A DNA stretch of 64,000 nt, taken from positions 10,801,501-10,865,500 of the forward strand of contig OX031060.1 of the NCBI GenBank assembly GCA_943736015.1. Direction: 5' to 3'. The notes beneath the pieces were generated by a model that saw only the letters and a program-made list of their open reading frames with translations, did not search any database and had not been told where the DNA came from. The number at the start of each line of letters is the position of its first letter. Within the stretch, counting starts at the first letter, position 1. Position numbers and translations under genes: made by a program. The stretch is from Tridacna crocea. Taxonomy: Eukaryota > Mollusca > Bivalvia > Cardiida > Cardiidae. Of the stretch, positions 34,541 to 44,979 are shown piece after piece.

Positions 34541-34942
34541 GCTCTGTCCCTAGAATGTTTTCAAAAGCTGTCATCTTCAGGGACATTACAACTTGGGATT
34601 ATGTGATAAAAGTTTCTTTCATACAACCCTTCTAAGATATATTGACCATAAATATTAAACTCTATACAAACAGAGGCTTATAGAAAGAATTAATTTTCAA
34701 TTTCCAACAAGACTGAAGAGCTATTTCATTCCGCCGTCGACAAACAGAAATGGCTTTCCAATATAGGTTCCTCGTGTCAACAGATTTTAATAAGTAAAGC
34801 AAACACGCAACGAATGACCCTTGACACGTATTGGTAAAATATTGAAATTAACTGTTTAACCTTATACCACACAATGACGACTTTTACTAACCCTGAGATT
34901 GGAGCCTTTGGAAAACATTATGGGAAAAGGAGAAAATGCTGA

Positions 34943-35183
34943 TTAACTGTTACCAAACGATAAAAGTTTAGACCAGTCTTAAGTAACAGCACTTGCAGAT
35001 AACAAAACTTTATTTGGCAAAAATTATTGGATTTATATCAGACAGTTCTGGATTTATATCAGAAAACATTTAGGGAAAAGGAGAAAAGGTTGATAACCAG
35101 CATTTTCTCCTTTTCAATCAATGTTTTCGACAGACATAGTTTTCCAGTCAGTTGAAACTTGGGATTGTTTGCTTGAGGGTTAA
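34943..35183 (-). mobile_element. Inner TTAA-MITE 1
   Basis: Starts at the TTAA in the centre of the outer copy's hairpin and ends at TTAA 35180-35183. Confidence 0.7.
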
Positions 35184-35325
35184 TTCCTCACTAAACAATC
35201 AAATCTTAGACTTCTAAGACTTGTAAGTATTTACAAAAAACAGAATGAATGTAACATGAAAATTTAAATTTGTTCCTAGTTAAAGGATATAAAACATTGT
35301 TGGAAAAGGAGAAAATGCTGGTTAA
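35180..35325 (-). mobile_element. Half TTAA-MITE, cut at hairpin centre
   Basis: Ends GAGAAAATGCTGGTTAA, directly followed by the next copy. Confidence 0.65.
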
Positions 35326-35326
35326 T

Positions 35327-35558
35327 TTAACCTATTACCACACAATCCCTACTTTTAACACCCCCTGAGAAAGAAGCCTTTTGAAAACATTGTGGGAAAA
35401 GGAGAAAATGCTAGTAACCAGCATTTTCTTCTTTTCCCACAATGTTTTCTACCATGCTGGAAACAAATTTCAATTTTTGAGGTCTGATTATTTTGTAGTC
35501 TGCAAGTGTGCTTTCAATTTGGACCAGTCTAAAATTTTGTCGTTTGGTAAAGAGTTAA
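35327..35558 (+). mobile_element. Inner TTAA-MITE 2, complete
   Basis: Near-consensus; followed at 35559-35650 by a SINE-like piece (GTCCTGAGCTCAAGCC, GTGCAAGTACCCTTGGGC). Confidence 0.8.
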
Positions 35559-35777
35559 GTGGTAAAGTATAGAATTTGTAGCCTAGAGGTCCTGAGCTCA
35601 AGCCTTACCTGAAGCACTTTTTTTTTGTGCAAGTACCCTTGGGCAAGATTCTCCTTTTCCCACAATGTTTTCTACCCTTGCCAAAACAAATTTCAATATA
35701 TGAGTCACTTTAATTTTGTAGTCTGCAAATGCTTTCAATTTGGAACAGTCTAAAATTTTGTCGTCTGGTAATGAGTT

Positions 35778-36300
35778 TAAAACCTCTCAATAAATCTATC
35801 CATCTTATACACAGTCAGTCAACAGTTCCAACTAATATACTCAGTCAGTCAATTCTTCCATCCGTCATTCTCAATTAGTGAAGTGCCGACAATGATAGAA
35901 GTCTGACAAAATTTCCAACTGGTGTACCCAAACAGATAACAGTTCCAAGTTGTATAAGACATAGATCTATTGATAATTCCAACACTTTTACCAAGTCAGC
36001 TAACATTTTCCAGTGCTATACCAAGACCATAAAAAATTTCAACAGTTTACTGTTTTACAGAGTCAATAGGTTGTCGCTTAATACACACCATATAATGCTA
36101 GCAAAAGATTTGTGACAGGAAACACACAATATAACACAGAATCAAGGTGCGGCTTTTGAAATTATGACCGGCAATAAATCTTGTACATGATTCTTGATTG
36201 GTTTGTAGCAAATTTTGTGTGCAAATTCTGTGTGTATGTCATTGGATGCAGATAGGGTGAAATTGACATTAATTTTGTTTGATAAACATTGTATGTTACA
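35778..36300. other. Unique intron DNA, nothing coding seen
   Basis: CAGTCAGTCAA motifs around 35812-35860; otherwise plain intron 3 sequence. Confidence 0.55.
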
Positions 36301-36665
36301 CAGGGGTGTGGAATTCCTATGCCCGACTTGCCCAACTCGGGACCTTTTGCCGGCTGACAAGTGAATTTTTCCAGAGCACTTGTCCGCTTGCAAGTGAATT
36401 TTTGAGCCAAACCAGATAAGGAAATGTCATATTTACATCAATGACGATCCTCAAAAGCTCTATCTATTCCAAGTTTGCATAACCTGTGTTGAAATAAACA
36501 CTTTCAAGGTACAAACTAAATGTATTGACCCGGTGTGAAGCCTCTCGCTACATGCAATTGCTGTGGAGGGAAAAAGAACAAGTAAACTTTAAATGCGGAC
36601 AAGTAGGAAATTCAGTCCAACTTGTCATTGGGCAAGTGGAAAAATTCCAAAATTGCACACCCCTG
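36301..36665. mobile_element. hAT-like MITE
   Basis: Ends CAGGGGTGTGGAATTCC and, inverted, GGAATTTT...GCACACCCCTG. The CAGGGGTG start fits hAT terminal repeats. Flanking 8-mers ATGTTACA and ATGTTGTG look like a mutated 8-bp duplication. Frames inside are not meaningful. Confidence 0.65.
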
Positions 36666-36825
36666 ATGTTGTGTAACAAGAGAGAACTGATTTCTAGCAA
36701 GACACGTAAATCACCTAATCCATGATTCGATCCATGATACCCATTTATTTTCTAACAAGCCATTGAACCATGAAGTAGATAGGTCCTTTGAAATGCAGAA
36801 AACTGAACGATAATAAAAAGTGTCG

Positions 36826-37104
36826 GTCCAGGTTAGCCTGTGCGCTCCGACTGTGCAGGCTGACCTGATAGGATATTTTTTGCAGTTGAATTATCCCTTC
36901 ACCGCACAATCCGATTTTCAACGACCCTTTTGAAAACATTGTGGGAAAAGGAGAAAATGCTGGTAACCAGCATTTTCTCCTTTTCCCAAAATGTTTTCTA
37001 CCCTACCCAACACAAATTTCAATTCTTCAGTCACTTTTGTTTTGTTGTCTGCAAATGCTTTCACTTTGGACCAGTCTAAAAAAAAATTCGCTTGATAAAG
37101 AGTC
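36826..37104. mobile_element. GCCTGTGCGC-type repeat and TTAA-MITE copy
   Basis: 36826-36885 is a palindromic AGCCTGTGCGCTCCGACTGT repeat; 36891-37104 is a plus MITE with shortened left arm and mutated right end. Confidence 0.6.
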
Positions 37105-37189
37105 ATCCCCTGTTTGCCCAGATTATGCCTTAATTGTATCACACAAAATGTAATACTTTGACTTGTTACCATATTATACAGGTCTGTAC

Positions 37190-37640
37190 AAGCGCAGATC
37201 CAGATATCTTTCTCATGGGGGTCGCTCCGAAAACGCTCGTCTTATATGATACTTTGGTTTCCGGATTTCAGTGGATGTAAGCCGTTTACAAGAAAAGTCA
37301 ACATTTCCAGTTCTAACCATGAGGAAGTTTCCACATTTAGAACCTTTTTTTTTTAAATTTATGATTGTATTTTTACATAAATGCTGTGCAATATCAAACC
37401 AGTGCCATTTCACGAATCCGGTAACCACATTTTTGCCAAAATTCCAGGGGAGGGGGTCCGGACCCCAGGTCCCCCCTCTGGATCCGCCCATGTTTGTAGG
37501 TAGCAAAATATTATTGGAGTGTACGAGACTTGAATAAAATACATAAGGAAAAGGATTTTTGGTGATACTTTTAGTAACATTGGCAAAATAAGAAAGGGGA
37601 CGAGTTCCCGCAAATGCCCCCCCTCTTGTTCCTATGGGCC
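37190..37640. other. GC-rich unclassified intron segment
   Basis: Contains GGGGGTCCGGACCCCAGG and TCTGGATCCGCCCATG, wording typical of dispersed repeats, but boundaries are not visible. No supported frame. Confidence 0.35.
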
Positions 37641-37833
37641 TTCTATACCATAGATATCACTCACTGCCTAACAACAGAACTTTGCCACTTCTGTCACAAG
37701 CCCATTCTATTGAAGAATTGAAAGAATTGAAAAGGGGAGAAGTGTCATTACTCTCAATTAACTAAACAATAAACTACACTTCAATACACACTGAACTAGA
37801 TCTATAAATCAATAATATAGAACCTTTTTTCTT

Positions 37834-38057
37834 TTAACTCCTTACTTAAAGACAAAATTTTAGACTGATCCAACATGAAAGCATTTGCAGACAACAAAAT
37901 AAAAGTGGCTGAAAACTTGAAATTTTCTTTGGGAAGAAAACATTGTGGTAAAAGAAGAAAATGCTGGTTACCAGCATTTTCTCCTCTTTCCAAAATGTTT
38001 TCTACAGGCTTCTTTCACAGGGGTGTTAAAAGTTGGGATTGTGTGGTAAAGGGTTAA
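37834..38057 (-). mobile_element. TTAA-MITE copy
   Basis: Complete minus copy. Confidence 0.82.
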
Positions 38058-38183
38058 CTCTTTCTTTTTTATTTGAATTGGAGTGTGATGCCCTTTGAAC
38101 AGCTTAGGTTATATCACAGTGGTCGCTGCACCTATTAATATGTTTCCTGGCTTTGTCCTACCACTTAGAGCTCTGAAACAACT

Positions 38184-38412
38184 TTAACTCTTTACCACAT
38201 GAGAAAATTTTAGACTGGTCCAAATTGAAAGCATTTGCAGATGACAAAATAAAGGGGACTGAAAAAAAGAAATTAGTTCTGGGAAGGGTAGAAAACACTG
38301 TGGGAAAAGGAGAAAATGCTGGTTACCAGCATTTTCTCCTTTTCCCACAGTGTTTTCAAAAGGCTTCTTTCTCAGGGGTGTCAAAAGTAGGGATTGAGTG
38401 GTAATGGGTTAA
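38184..38412 (-). mobile_element. TTAA-MITE copy
   Basis: Complete, ending GGTAATGGGTTAA; hairpin uses CACTGTGGG. Confidence 0.85.
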
Positions 38413-38538
38413 TTCTTTCCAAGTCACTGATTAGACTTATCCCACATGCATCAGAGGTGAAAATTGCTGGAAAGAAAGTTTGCCACCATGTTACGAGTCT
38501 GATTACTGACTACTGATTGAGCTATCCGGGCAGGCCTT

Positions 38539-38982
38539 GTAACTCTTTACCAAACCACAAATTTTTTAGACTGGTCCAACTTAAAAGCACTTTGCCGATG
38601 CCAAGTTGAATGTAGCTAAAATGATGATTTCTATCTCCGACAGGGTAAAAAAAAAAAGTTGGAAAATGCTGGTAACCAGCATTTTCTCCTTTTTTCCACA
38701 ATATTTTCAAGAGGTTTCTTTGATGGGGTCATCAATACTGGATTGTGTGTCTACATTTACCCTTCATCACATTATCGTATCTTATAAAGGCCCTGAGCAG
38801 GACTGACTTTTGAAACATTGTGGGTAAAAGACAAAATGCTTGTAACCAGCATTTTCTCCTTTTCCCTCAATCTTTTCTATCCTTAAATGAAAAAAAAAAT
38901 CATTATCTGGACCACATCTAATTTGCTGTCTGAAATTCCTTTCAATTTCGAAAAGTCTAAATATTTTTATGTTGTAAAGAGT
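38539..38982. mobile_element. Two diverged TTAA-MITE copies
   Basis: 38539-38752 minus with eroded end; 38757-38982 plus with eroded ends. Hairpins recognisable. Confidence 0.65.
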
Positions 38983-39039
38983 TCATACCAGTATAATAAT
39001 TCCAGGTATTTCTCAAAATTCTGCATATTGAGAGTGCCT

Positions 39040-39274
39040 TTAACTCCTGACCAAACGACAAAATTTTAAACTTGTCTGAGTTGAAAGCATTTGCAGACAA
39101 CATAATAATTATTAAAAGTTACTCCAAACCTGAAATTTTTCTTTCATGGAGTAGAAAACATTGTTGGAAAAGGAGAAAATGCTGGTTACCAGAATTTTCT
39201 CCTTTTCCAACAATGTTTTCAAAGGGCTTCTTCCCAAGGGTTGTTGAAACCCAGGATTGTGTCGTAAAGGAATA
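39040..39274 (-). mobile_element. TTAA-MITE copy
   Basis: Minus copy with hairpin based on CATTGTTGGAAAAGG. Confidence 0.8.
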
Positions 39275-39361
39275 ATTCTATTTCCACTGAATGTGCAGTC
39301 TGATCCTTAATCTATACTGTCCACAGCCTAATGCTAATCTATGACCAAAAAAAGCTTCATC

Positions 39362-39893
39362 TTAACCCATTACTACACAATCCCTACTTTTGACGACGGT
39401 GAGAAAGAAGCCTTATGAAAACATTGTGGGAAAAGGAGAAAATGCTGGTAACCAGTATTTTCTCCTTTTCCCACAATGTTTTCTTCCTTGCTGGAAACAA
39501 ATTTCAATTTTTGAATTACCCATATTTTGTCAGCTGCAAATGCTTTCAAATTCGGACCAGTCTACAATTTTGTCGTTTGGTAATGAGTTAAATAAGAACA
39601 TAGATCTCTTGTACTTAAAGACCTCCAAAATAAGTCAAATCCATTTACTTTACAGCAAAGTAGTTTGCTCATTACCAAACGACAGTTTTAGCTTTGTCCA
39701 AATCGAAAGCATTTGCAGACAGCAAAATAAAAGTGACTGAAAAATTGATTTTTTTTTGTGTGTGTAGATTAGAAAACATTGTGGGAAAAGGAGAAAATAA
39801 TGGTTACCAGCATTCTCTCCTTTTCCCAGATTGTTTTCAATAGGCTTCTTTCTCAGGGTTGTCAAGAGTAGGGATTGCATGGTAATGGGTTAA
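39362..39893. mobile_element. Facing pair of TTAA-MITE copies
   Basis: 39362-39591 plus and 39666-39893 minus, tail to tail, making a large inverted repeat around a ~75-bp spacer. Confidence 0.8.
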
Positions 39894-40114
39894 ATGGCCA
39901 ATGTATGAGTTTAATCTTTTATGGGAATGAAGATTAATGAGAAAGAAGTAAAGTTTGTAATATTCAAAAGTTTCTGCCATTGTGAGAATTTGAATGGATA
40001 GATGACAATGAATAACTATCACTATTATAAATTATCTTCAATTACAGTGCTTGACATTCATTATCCTCAAAAATACACTTTTTGTTAAAAGTTGACATTC
40101 CCTATAAAAAACCA

Positions 40115-40343
40115 TTAACTCTTTACCACACAACAAAATAATAGACTGGTCCTAATTGACAGCATTTGCAGATGACAATTTCTGTGTGATTCAAATTGCA
40201 AAATTTGTCCTTGATAGATTAGAAAACATTGTGGGAAAAGGAGAAAATGCTGGTTACCAGCATTTTCTCCTTTTCCCACATTGTTTTCAAAAGGCCTCTT
40301 TCTCAGGGTCGTTAAAAGTCGGGATTGTGTGGTAAAGGGTTAA
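40115..40343 (-). mobile_element. TTAA-MITE copy, complete
   Basis: Near-consensus minus copy seven bases before the nested copy at 40350. Confidence 0.85.
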
Positions 40344-40486
40344 TAAGCGTTAACTCCTCACCAAATGACAAAATTTTATCAGAGTTGTCCAAACTGAGCA
40401 GACGACAAAAAAAGCCTAGTGACAAGAGCACTGCTATTTGTTTAAAGAGGGATAGAAAACATTGTTGGAAATGGAGAAAATACTGG

Positions 40487-40675
40487 TTAGCTCTTTACAA
40501 AATGGCAAAACAGACTAGTCCAAACTGAAAGCATTTGCAGACGAAAAAATTGATGTGATCCAAAACTTGAAGGGAAGGGTAGAAAACATTGTGGGAAAAG
40601 GAGAAAATACTGGTTTTTCATTTTCTCCTTTTCCTCAGGGTTGTGAAAACCAGGGTTTACTTGGTAAAGGGTTAA
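40487..40675 (-). mobile_element. Inner TTAA-MITE at the hairpin centre
   Basis: TTAG at 40487 and TTAA at 40672-40675; its own second stem arm is shortened. Confidence 0.72.
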
Positions 40676-40704
40676 AAGCATTTTCTTCTTTACCCACAAT
40701 ATTT

Positions 40705-40922
40705 GTTGTCTGTGGCTGTGAGGTAGAGCTTCGGCTTCATACCCATAAGGTCCTGAGTTCGCTACCCGGGAACAGGTGTCAACTTTGGGATTTTTCATTG
40801 GCCACACAAAGTCATTTGGCGCGAGTACTGGTGTTGTTCCCAGGAAGCAGAATCGAGAGAGATTAGTTTAAGTTGTTAGAACTTGTTTCTCAATCGATGT
40901 AAAATAAGTATGTTTAAACTAA
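40705..40922 (+). mobile_element. SINE with 13-bp target duplication
   Basis: Perfect direct repeats ACCCACAATATTT at 40692-40704 and 40923-40935. The body starts with a tRNA-like region (GTGAGGTAGAGC, GAGTTCGCTACCC). A LINE-type endonuclease integration is inferred from the duplication length. Confidence 0.7.
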
Positions 40923-40992
40923 ACCCACAATATTTTCAAAAGCCTTCGTGCTCATAATCATTTAAAGTTTAACTTGTGTTGTTAAGGATTAA

Positions 40993-41882
40993 AGTGCATT
41001 TCATCACTATATACACAGATCCAGATGGAGGGGGAGACGGGTGTGGTAGTATTCTAAATCCATTATTTCTCTTTCAAATCTTATGTTGTGGGTACTCATT
41101 AGAATCATCTTGTTGAGATGATTCTCATGAGTACCATAACATAGGGTTGGGTGCAGAATATTTTATATTTTCAATTTTAAAATCAAATCATGCAATCCCT
41201 CTATCTGGAGCTGTGACTATATTTACTTCAGTAGTCAGTGTTGGTCAGGAGCGAACTACACAAAATATTTGATCTACACTTGAACATATGCACTTGAATA
41301 ATACGTAATGCTTTCTTCATTGAAAATCCAAAATTGCGTATTTACGTGTATTTGATGTCCATTTCATTCATAATTCAGAGAGCAGTAATACTGCTGGTTC
41401 ATGATATAACAATGATGTAAATTCGTGATGTCACCATAGTATTGAAAATTTGCAGGTTTAGTAGATTTGTTATAAGAAGTTCAATACACTAGAACCAAGT
41501 AGAGAACCATAGCTCTCTCTTTGAATTTACTATTGGAATTTTATTTTCAATATTTAGAGAAAATAAAGCAAGCAGTTTGAACTTCTGACTTGATAAAGAT
41601 CTAAAATCAGAAATAAAACCATTATGAAATCTCTTATACATGTTTGTTTATGTCACTTTGAGTGCAAAAGTAGTCCCGGCACTGCTGATTTCCTTTTTCA
41701 TGGAGCTATAAAAAAAAAAGTCAGCCAATCAGAACTCGCCAATGTTCATGAAAAAGACTAATATTAAATTATTTTCCTGTCAATTGGATCCACTACATAA
41801 TTACAGCTATCCATCCTCTTTTCCTTCAATGTCTTCAGAAGCCTTTTTCAGCAAGGTAATAAAAACAACACTTTATTCATAC
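40993..41882. other. Intron 3 DNA with one hairpin
   Basis: 41081-41145 is a hairpin (TATGTTGTGGGTACTCATTA... / ...TGAGTACCATAACATA). Otherwise unique and AT rich. Confidence 0.6.
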
Positions 41883-42049
41883 CTTGAGCTTGATCGTAGT
41901 TCTTGCAAATAGGTATTCAAATCTCCACCGGGTCGCAGTGAGTTGTCAATGTATGGATTCTGTATGTTCTGTTCATCAATGCTATGTAGAAACTTTAAAA
42001 ATGCCTTGTTCTTTGCATCAGAAATACTGCTTTGCTCCTTATCATACTC
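41883..42049 (-). CDS. Unrecognised acidic-protein gene, exon 3
   Basis: 167 bp, phase 0 in, phase 2 out. The acceptor is AATTTGCAG|GAG and the donor TCAAG|GTATGA. It encodes an amphipathic, likely alpha-helical segment (EYDKEQSSISDAKNKAFLKF) followed by a polar stretch ending YLQELRSSS. The split codon (AG + C) is completed exactly by exon 4 to give serine. Low-complexity content is less than in later exons, so this may be part of a folded or coiled-coil region. Confidence 0.8.
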
Positions 42050-42692
42050 CTGCAAATTTTGACAAGCAAGTACATGTATTTCTATTTCTTTTTTTTAAAG
42101 ATGGTCATGACAGCCCTTTATTGCTCAAACAAGTGCTAAAAAGTAAATCTGAAACTTCAAAAATGCCTTGTTTTTAGCATTAGAAATACTGCTTTGTTCT
42201 TTATTACTTCTTAAATATTGATTGCATGCAAGATGTTTTTATATCCTTTTTTTTTAATAAATGAGAATCATGACAGCTCTTTATCGCTCACACAACACAC
42301 GTTTATGAAAGCAAATCTGCTTTTGAAACTTCAAAAACGCCATGTTCTTTGCATAAGAAATACTGCTCTACTCTCTCTATCATACAAGTCATGCACTTCT
42401 GTAAAATCTTTGATATGCAGGTTTTTCTCTTTTTTTTTTTTGTCTTTATGTAGTGAACATTTGGGTTTAATTTTGATAGCTAGAGCAAGTTTATAACATT
42501 AAATCTCTCTGTCATTTATGTTAAGACTACAGTGCAGTAACTGAATATACATGTACATACATCCACACAAGTTTACATTTTCTGATGGTAACTGTATTAT
42601 GACCAACAGCCAAAATTTCTGTATGTGACATACTCATCATTTATCTATTTGACTTCAATGTCATAGCCATCAATATAACACTGTTTACTTAC
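42050..42692. repeat. Degenerate tandem copies related to exon 3 flank
   Basis: CTTCAAAAATGCC(T)TG with GAAATACTGCTTTG recurs near 41993-42040, 42158-42200 and 42332-42370, about 170 bp apart. Exon 3 and its upstream intron appear to have been copied two further times, the extra copies being non-coding. Confidence 0.5.
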
Positions 42693-43058
42693 CTGATCAC
42701 CAAAATTTAATACCGACATCGCTAATCGTCCCATAGTTCCAAGTTTTAAACTTAAGTCAATAAGTTCCTGCCCAGCTGTATGTTTGATCCGATATTCAGG
42801 ACGTAATGCATATCTGTCATATTCGTCATCATTTTCTGAATCATCTTCATCATCAAAGGGAGCTACGTATAACTGTAGAGCTCCTTTTCTTGTGGTGTAT
42901 GTTTTGGGTAATGCCACTGAATCAGAATTGGTGTCCTTGGTTTTCTTGGTTGATACGTAGGAAATTGCAGTTGACCTTCCAGATCTAGCACCAATTGTGA
43001 CTCCATGTACATGAGTATCATGGTCAATTTCAGGTAAAGTATGGTCTCGATCAGGGTG
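42693..43058 (-). CDS. Unrecognised acidic-protein gene, exon 2
   Basis: 122 codons, phase 0 in and out. The acceptor is TTTTATTGAACAG|CAC and the donor GATCAG|GTAAGT. The frame is open throughout and contains an acidic run (FDDEDDSENDDEYD) followed by a helical, probably folded stretch (YRIKHTAGQELIDLSLKLG). These are roughly residues 27-148 of the model. A conserved-looking helical patch next to a disordered acidic linker suggests a protein-interaction segment, but I cannot name a domain. A phase-0 exon could still be missing between exons 1 and 2, which are separated by an 8.6 kb intron. Confidence 0.8.
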
Positions 43059-43176
43059 CTGTTCAATAAAACAAAAGAATGTAACATATTACATTTTACC
43101 CCTTTGAAGCCTATAGTAAAATCCAAGATGCTGCTATTTCACAGATATCTTTAAGGAAAAAATATCTCCGTATCGG

Positions 43177-43236
43177 ACAGTATAGATCCAAGATCTGACT
43201 GCACATTCTGTGCAGTCAGATCTTGATCTACACTGT
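43177..43236. repeat. Hairpin ACAGTGTAGATC/GATCTGACTGCACA
   Basis: Arms of about 28 bp around a 3-base loop. Half-sites of the same sequence occur near 20350-20400, 39296-39330 and 49760-49812. Confidence 0.7.
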
Positions 43237-44784
43237 TTGCAAAAGATCAGTGAGTTGAGTTGAGCTTGGCAGCCTAAGGCTTAAGTCATATTTGAGTTAA
43301 ATCTAGTAAAACAGATTTATTCTACATGTATGTTTATTTCTACTGGAGACATTTAAATACAAGGTACTTCTTAATACTAAATAACCTATAGATCTAAATC
43401 AATTACAGCACTGGCTATTTTTGACCTGAAAAGAACAACTTACACACTCTTGTACATTTAGATACATGGTCACATCAGTCACATCAGTCATTTTTATTTT
43501 GGGTCATGTTTATTTTGTTTTCTGCAAATGCTTTGAATTTGAACCAGCGGTAAGGAGCTAAAGGAGCTAGAAGTTCATATTGTTGCTATTTTTAAACCAA
43601 TGTGCGCTTATTATTTCAAATTGCAGTTCTTTTAAAATCTTGGTGTACCTTCTCCTATATTGGCATCTAATAATTTTATCTAACAGGCTGTTTCATACAG
43701 TGCAGCAGAGTCTACCAGTTAAAACCAGAATCCATTGTTTGGACATATGATATATAAAAGACAATTCCTACCAGTTCAACTGGAATTACCAGTGTTTGCA
43801 CACTGCCTGTGCATCTCATGTGCCAAGCAAAACAGAGAATTGTAGTTATATAGATCTAATGCATATAAATCATTTCTTTCATTCATGTTTCAACATATCG
43901 ATAATTACCGACGACATACATTAGCACCAGCACTCGTCAAATGCTATCGGTGCGTCAGCGCTTTGATTTCCCCCCCCCCACCGGTGCGTCAGCACTTTGA
44001 TTTCTTTCATAGCCAAAACTCGTTCCGAAACAAGATTTATTCTTTAGTCGGCACAGCAAGTAGGGTCATTGACATTTTTGCTCTTAAACAAACTAATCAT
44101 CTTTTTTAATTGATATTTTCTATAGTTTGTCTTGTATAGAATCTAGTCTATGGAGCTTTATTCTCAAAATCTTCCATCTTTTCACATTACAGACGACAAA
44201 ATGACAACAGCGGTGTCTTAACCGGCTTCGATAGAAAAAAATGACAGTAAAAGTTGCATTTTCAATTTTAAATCGAGGGTTAGGGAAATGATATGTCTCA
44301 AGAAAATTAAAAAGGCCAACTTCTCTCGGTTGTAAAATTGTTGCACCCAGAGTTACCATTTTTTGACCGCCTTTTAACTGCGCTGGTTCTTAACTTGATG
44401 GTCGTTTGTAAAAAAGCGACAGTAATAAGTCGGGATCAAGTTGGTTTTTGTTGTAAACAACATGGGCTAAAAAGTCATGGAATGAAAATGCACTGGCTCC
44501 ACGCGAAACTGAATCTATGGGTTTTTTTTGCAATTTCTGTTGGTAATACTTTAAATCATTTAGATATTAAAGAGGTTATTCCTAAAAACAGCGTGAGTCT
44601 TCCACCTGTAAAAAAGGGCGAGGGGGAGTCTCGCACCCCCGCCGTTTCTAAAGAAGTTCAACACTGTTCAAAGAGTATACCCTGCACTTTCAAGTTACAC
44701 ATAGATCAGTACATGTGCATATATTTTAAACAATTCACAGACACAAAATATGAAGAGAGAGTCACATTAAACGATCAAGAACTT
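43237..44784. other. Intron 1 DNA, no supported gene
   Basis: 43491-43562 is a TTAA-MITE right-arm fragment. A 150-codon plus frame at 44338-44790 has no splice or start context and reads like noise. 43920-44010 contains a small GGTGCGTCAGC duplication and a C-run. Confidence 0.5.
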
Positions 44785-44860
44785 GATTGATTGTTTGATT
44801 GATTGATTGATTAGTGTTTTACGCAACATTATTCAGTCATATAATGGCGACAGCTCGCAT
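44785..44860 (-). mobile_element. SINE 3' tail, reverse orientation
   Basis: (GATT)n followed by AGTGTTTTACGCAACATTAT and TCAGTCATATAATGGCGAC, the inverse of the tail at 25600-25665. Confidence 0.6.
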
Positions 44861-44878
44861 ATTCGACGAATTATTCAT

Positions 44879-44979
44879 ATCTCCCGCTAGATGGCATTCT
44901 ATAAATACTCATCTATCTGATATGGGCCATTATCTCCCGCTAGATGGCATTCTATAAATACTCATCTATCTGATATGGG
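44879..44979. repeat. 53-bp tandem duplication
   Basis: ATCTCCCGCTAGATGGCATT...ATCTGATATGGGC occurs twice in direct succession with no internal differences seen. Confidence 0.85.

Larger units (their letters stand above)
33818..34611 (-). mobile_element. TTAA-MITE split by SINE and microsatellite
   Basis: The first half (33818-33959) stops at the hairpin centre, CTGGTTACCAG. The second half (TAGAATGTTTTCAAAAGC..., GGGATTATGTGATAAAAG) resumes at 34549-34611. Confidence 0.65.
34856..35777 (+). mobile_element. Outer TTAA-MITE of a nested cluster
   Basis: The left half 34856-34946 ends at the hairpin centre (GAGAAAATGCTGATTAA). The matching right half (TTCTCCTTTTCCCACAATG...GTCGTCTGGTAATGAG) is at 35651-35777. 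Other copies fill the gap. Confidence 0.6.
40350..40992 (-). mobile_element. Outer TTAA-MITE holding a MITE and a SINE
   Basis: The left half 40350-40490 stops at the hairpin centre (GAGAAAATACTGGTTA). The right half resumes at 40676 (AAGCATTTTCTTCTTTACCC), is split by a SINE, and continues from 40936 to TTAA at 40989-40992. Confidence 0.72.

Noticed and set aside
36142..36410. Two overlapping minus frames near 36.2-36.4 kb
   Set aside because: They lie across the end of a hAT-like MITE and have no splice context.
44338..44790. 150-codon plus-strand frame
   Set aside because: No promoter, splice or family support; residue pattern looks random.
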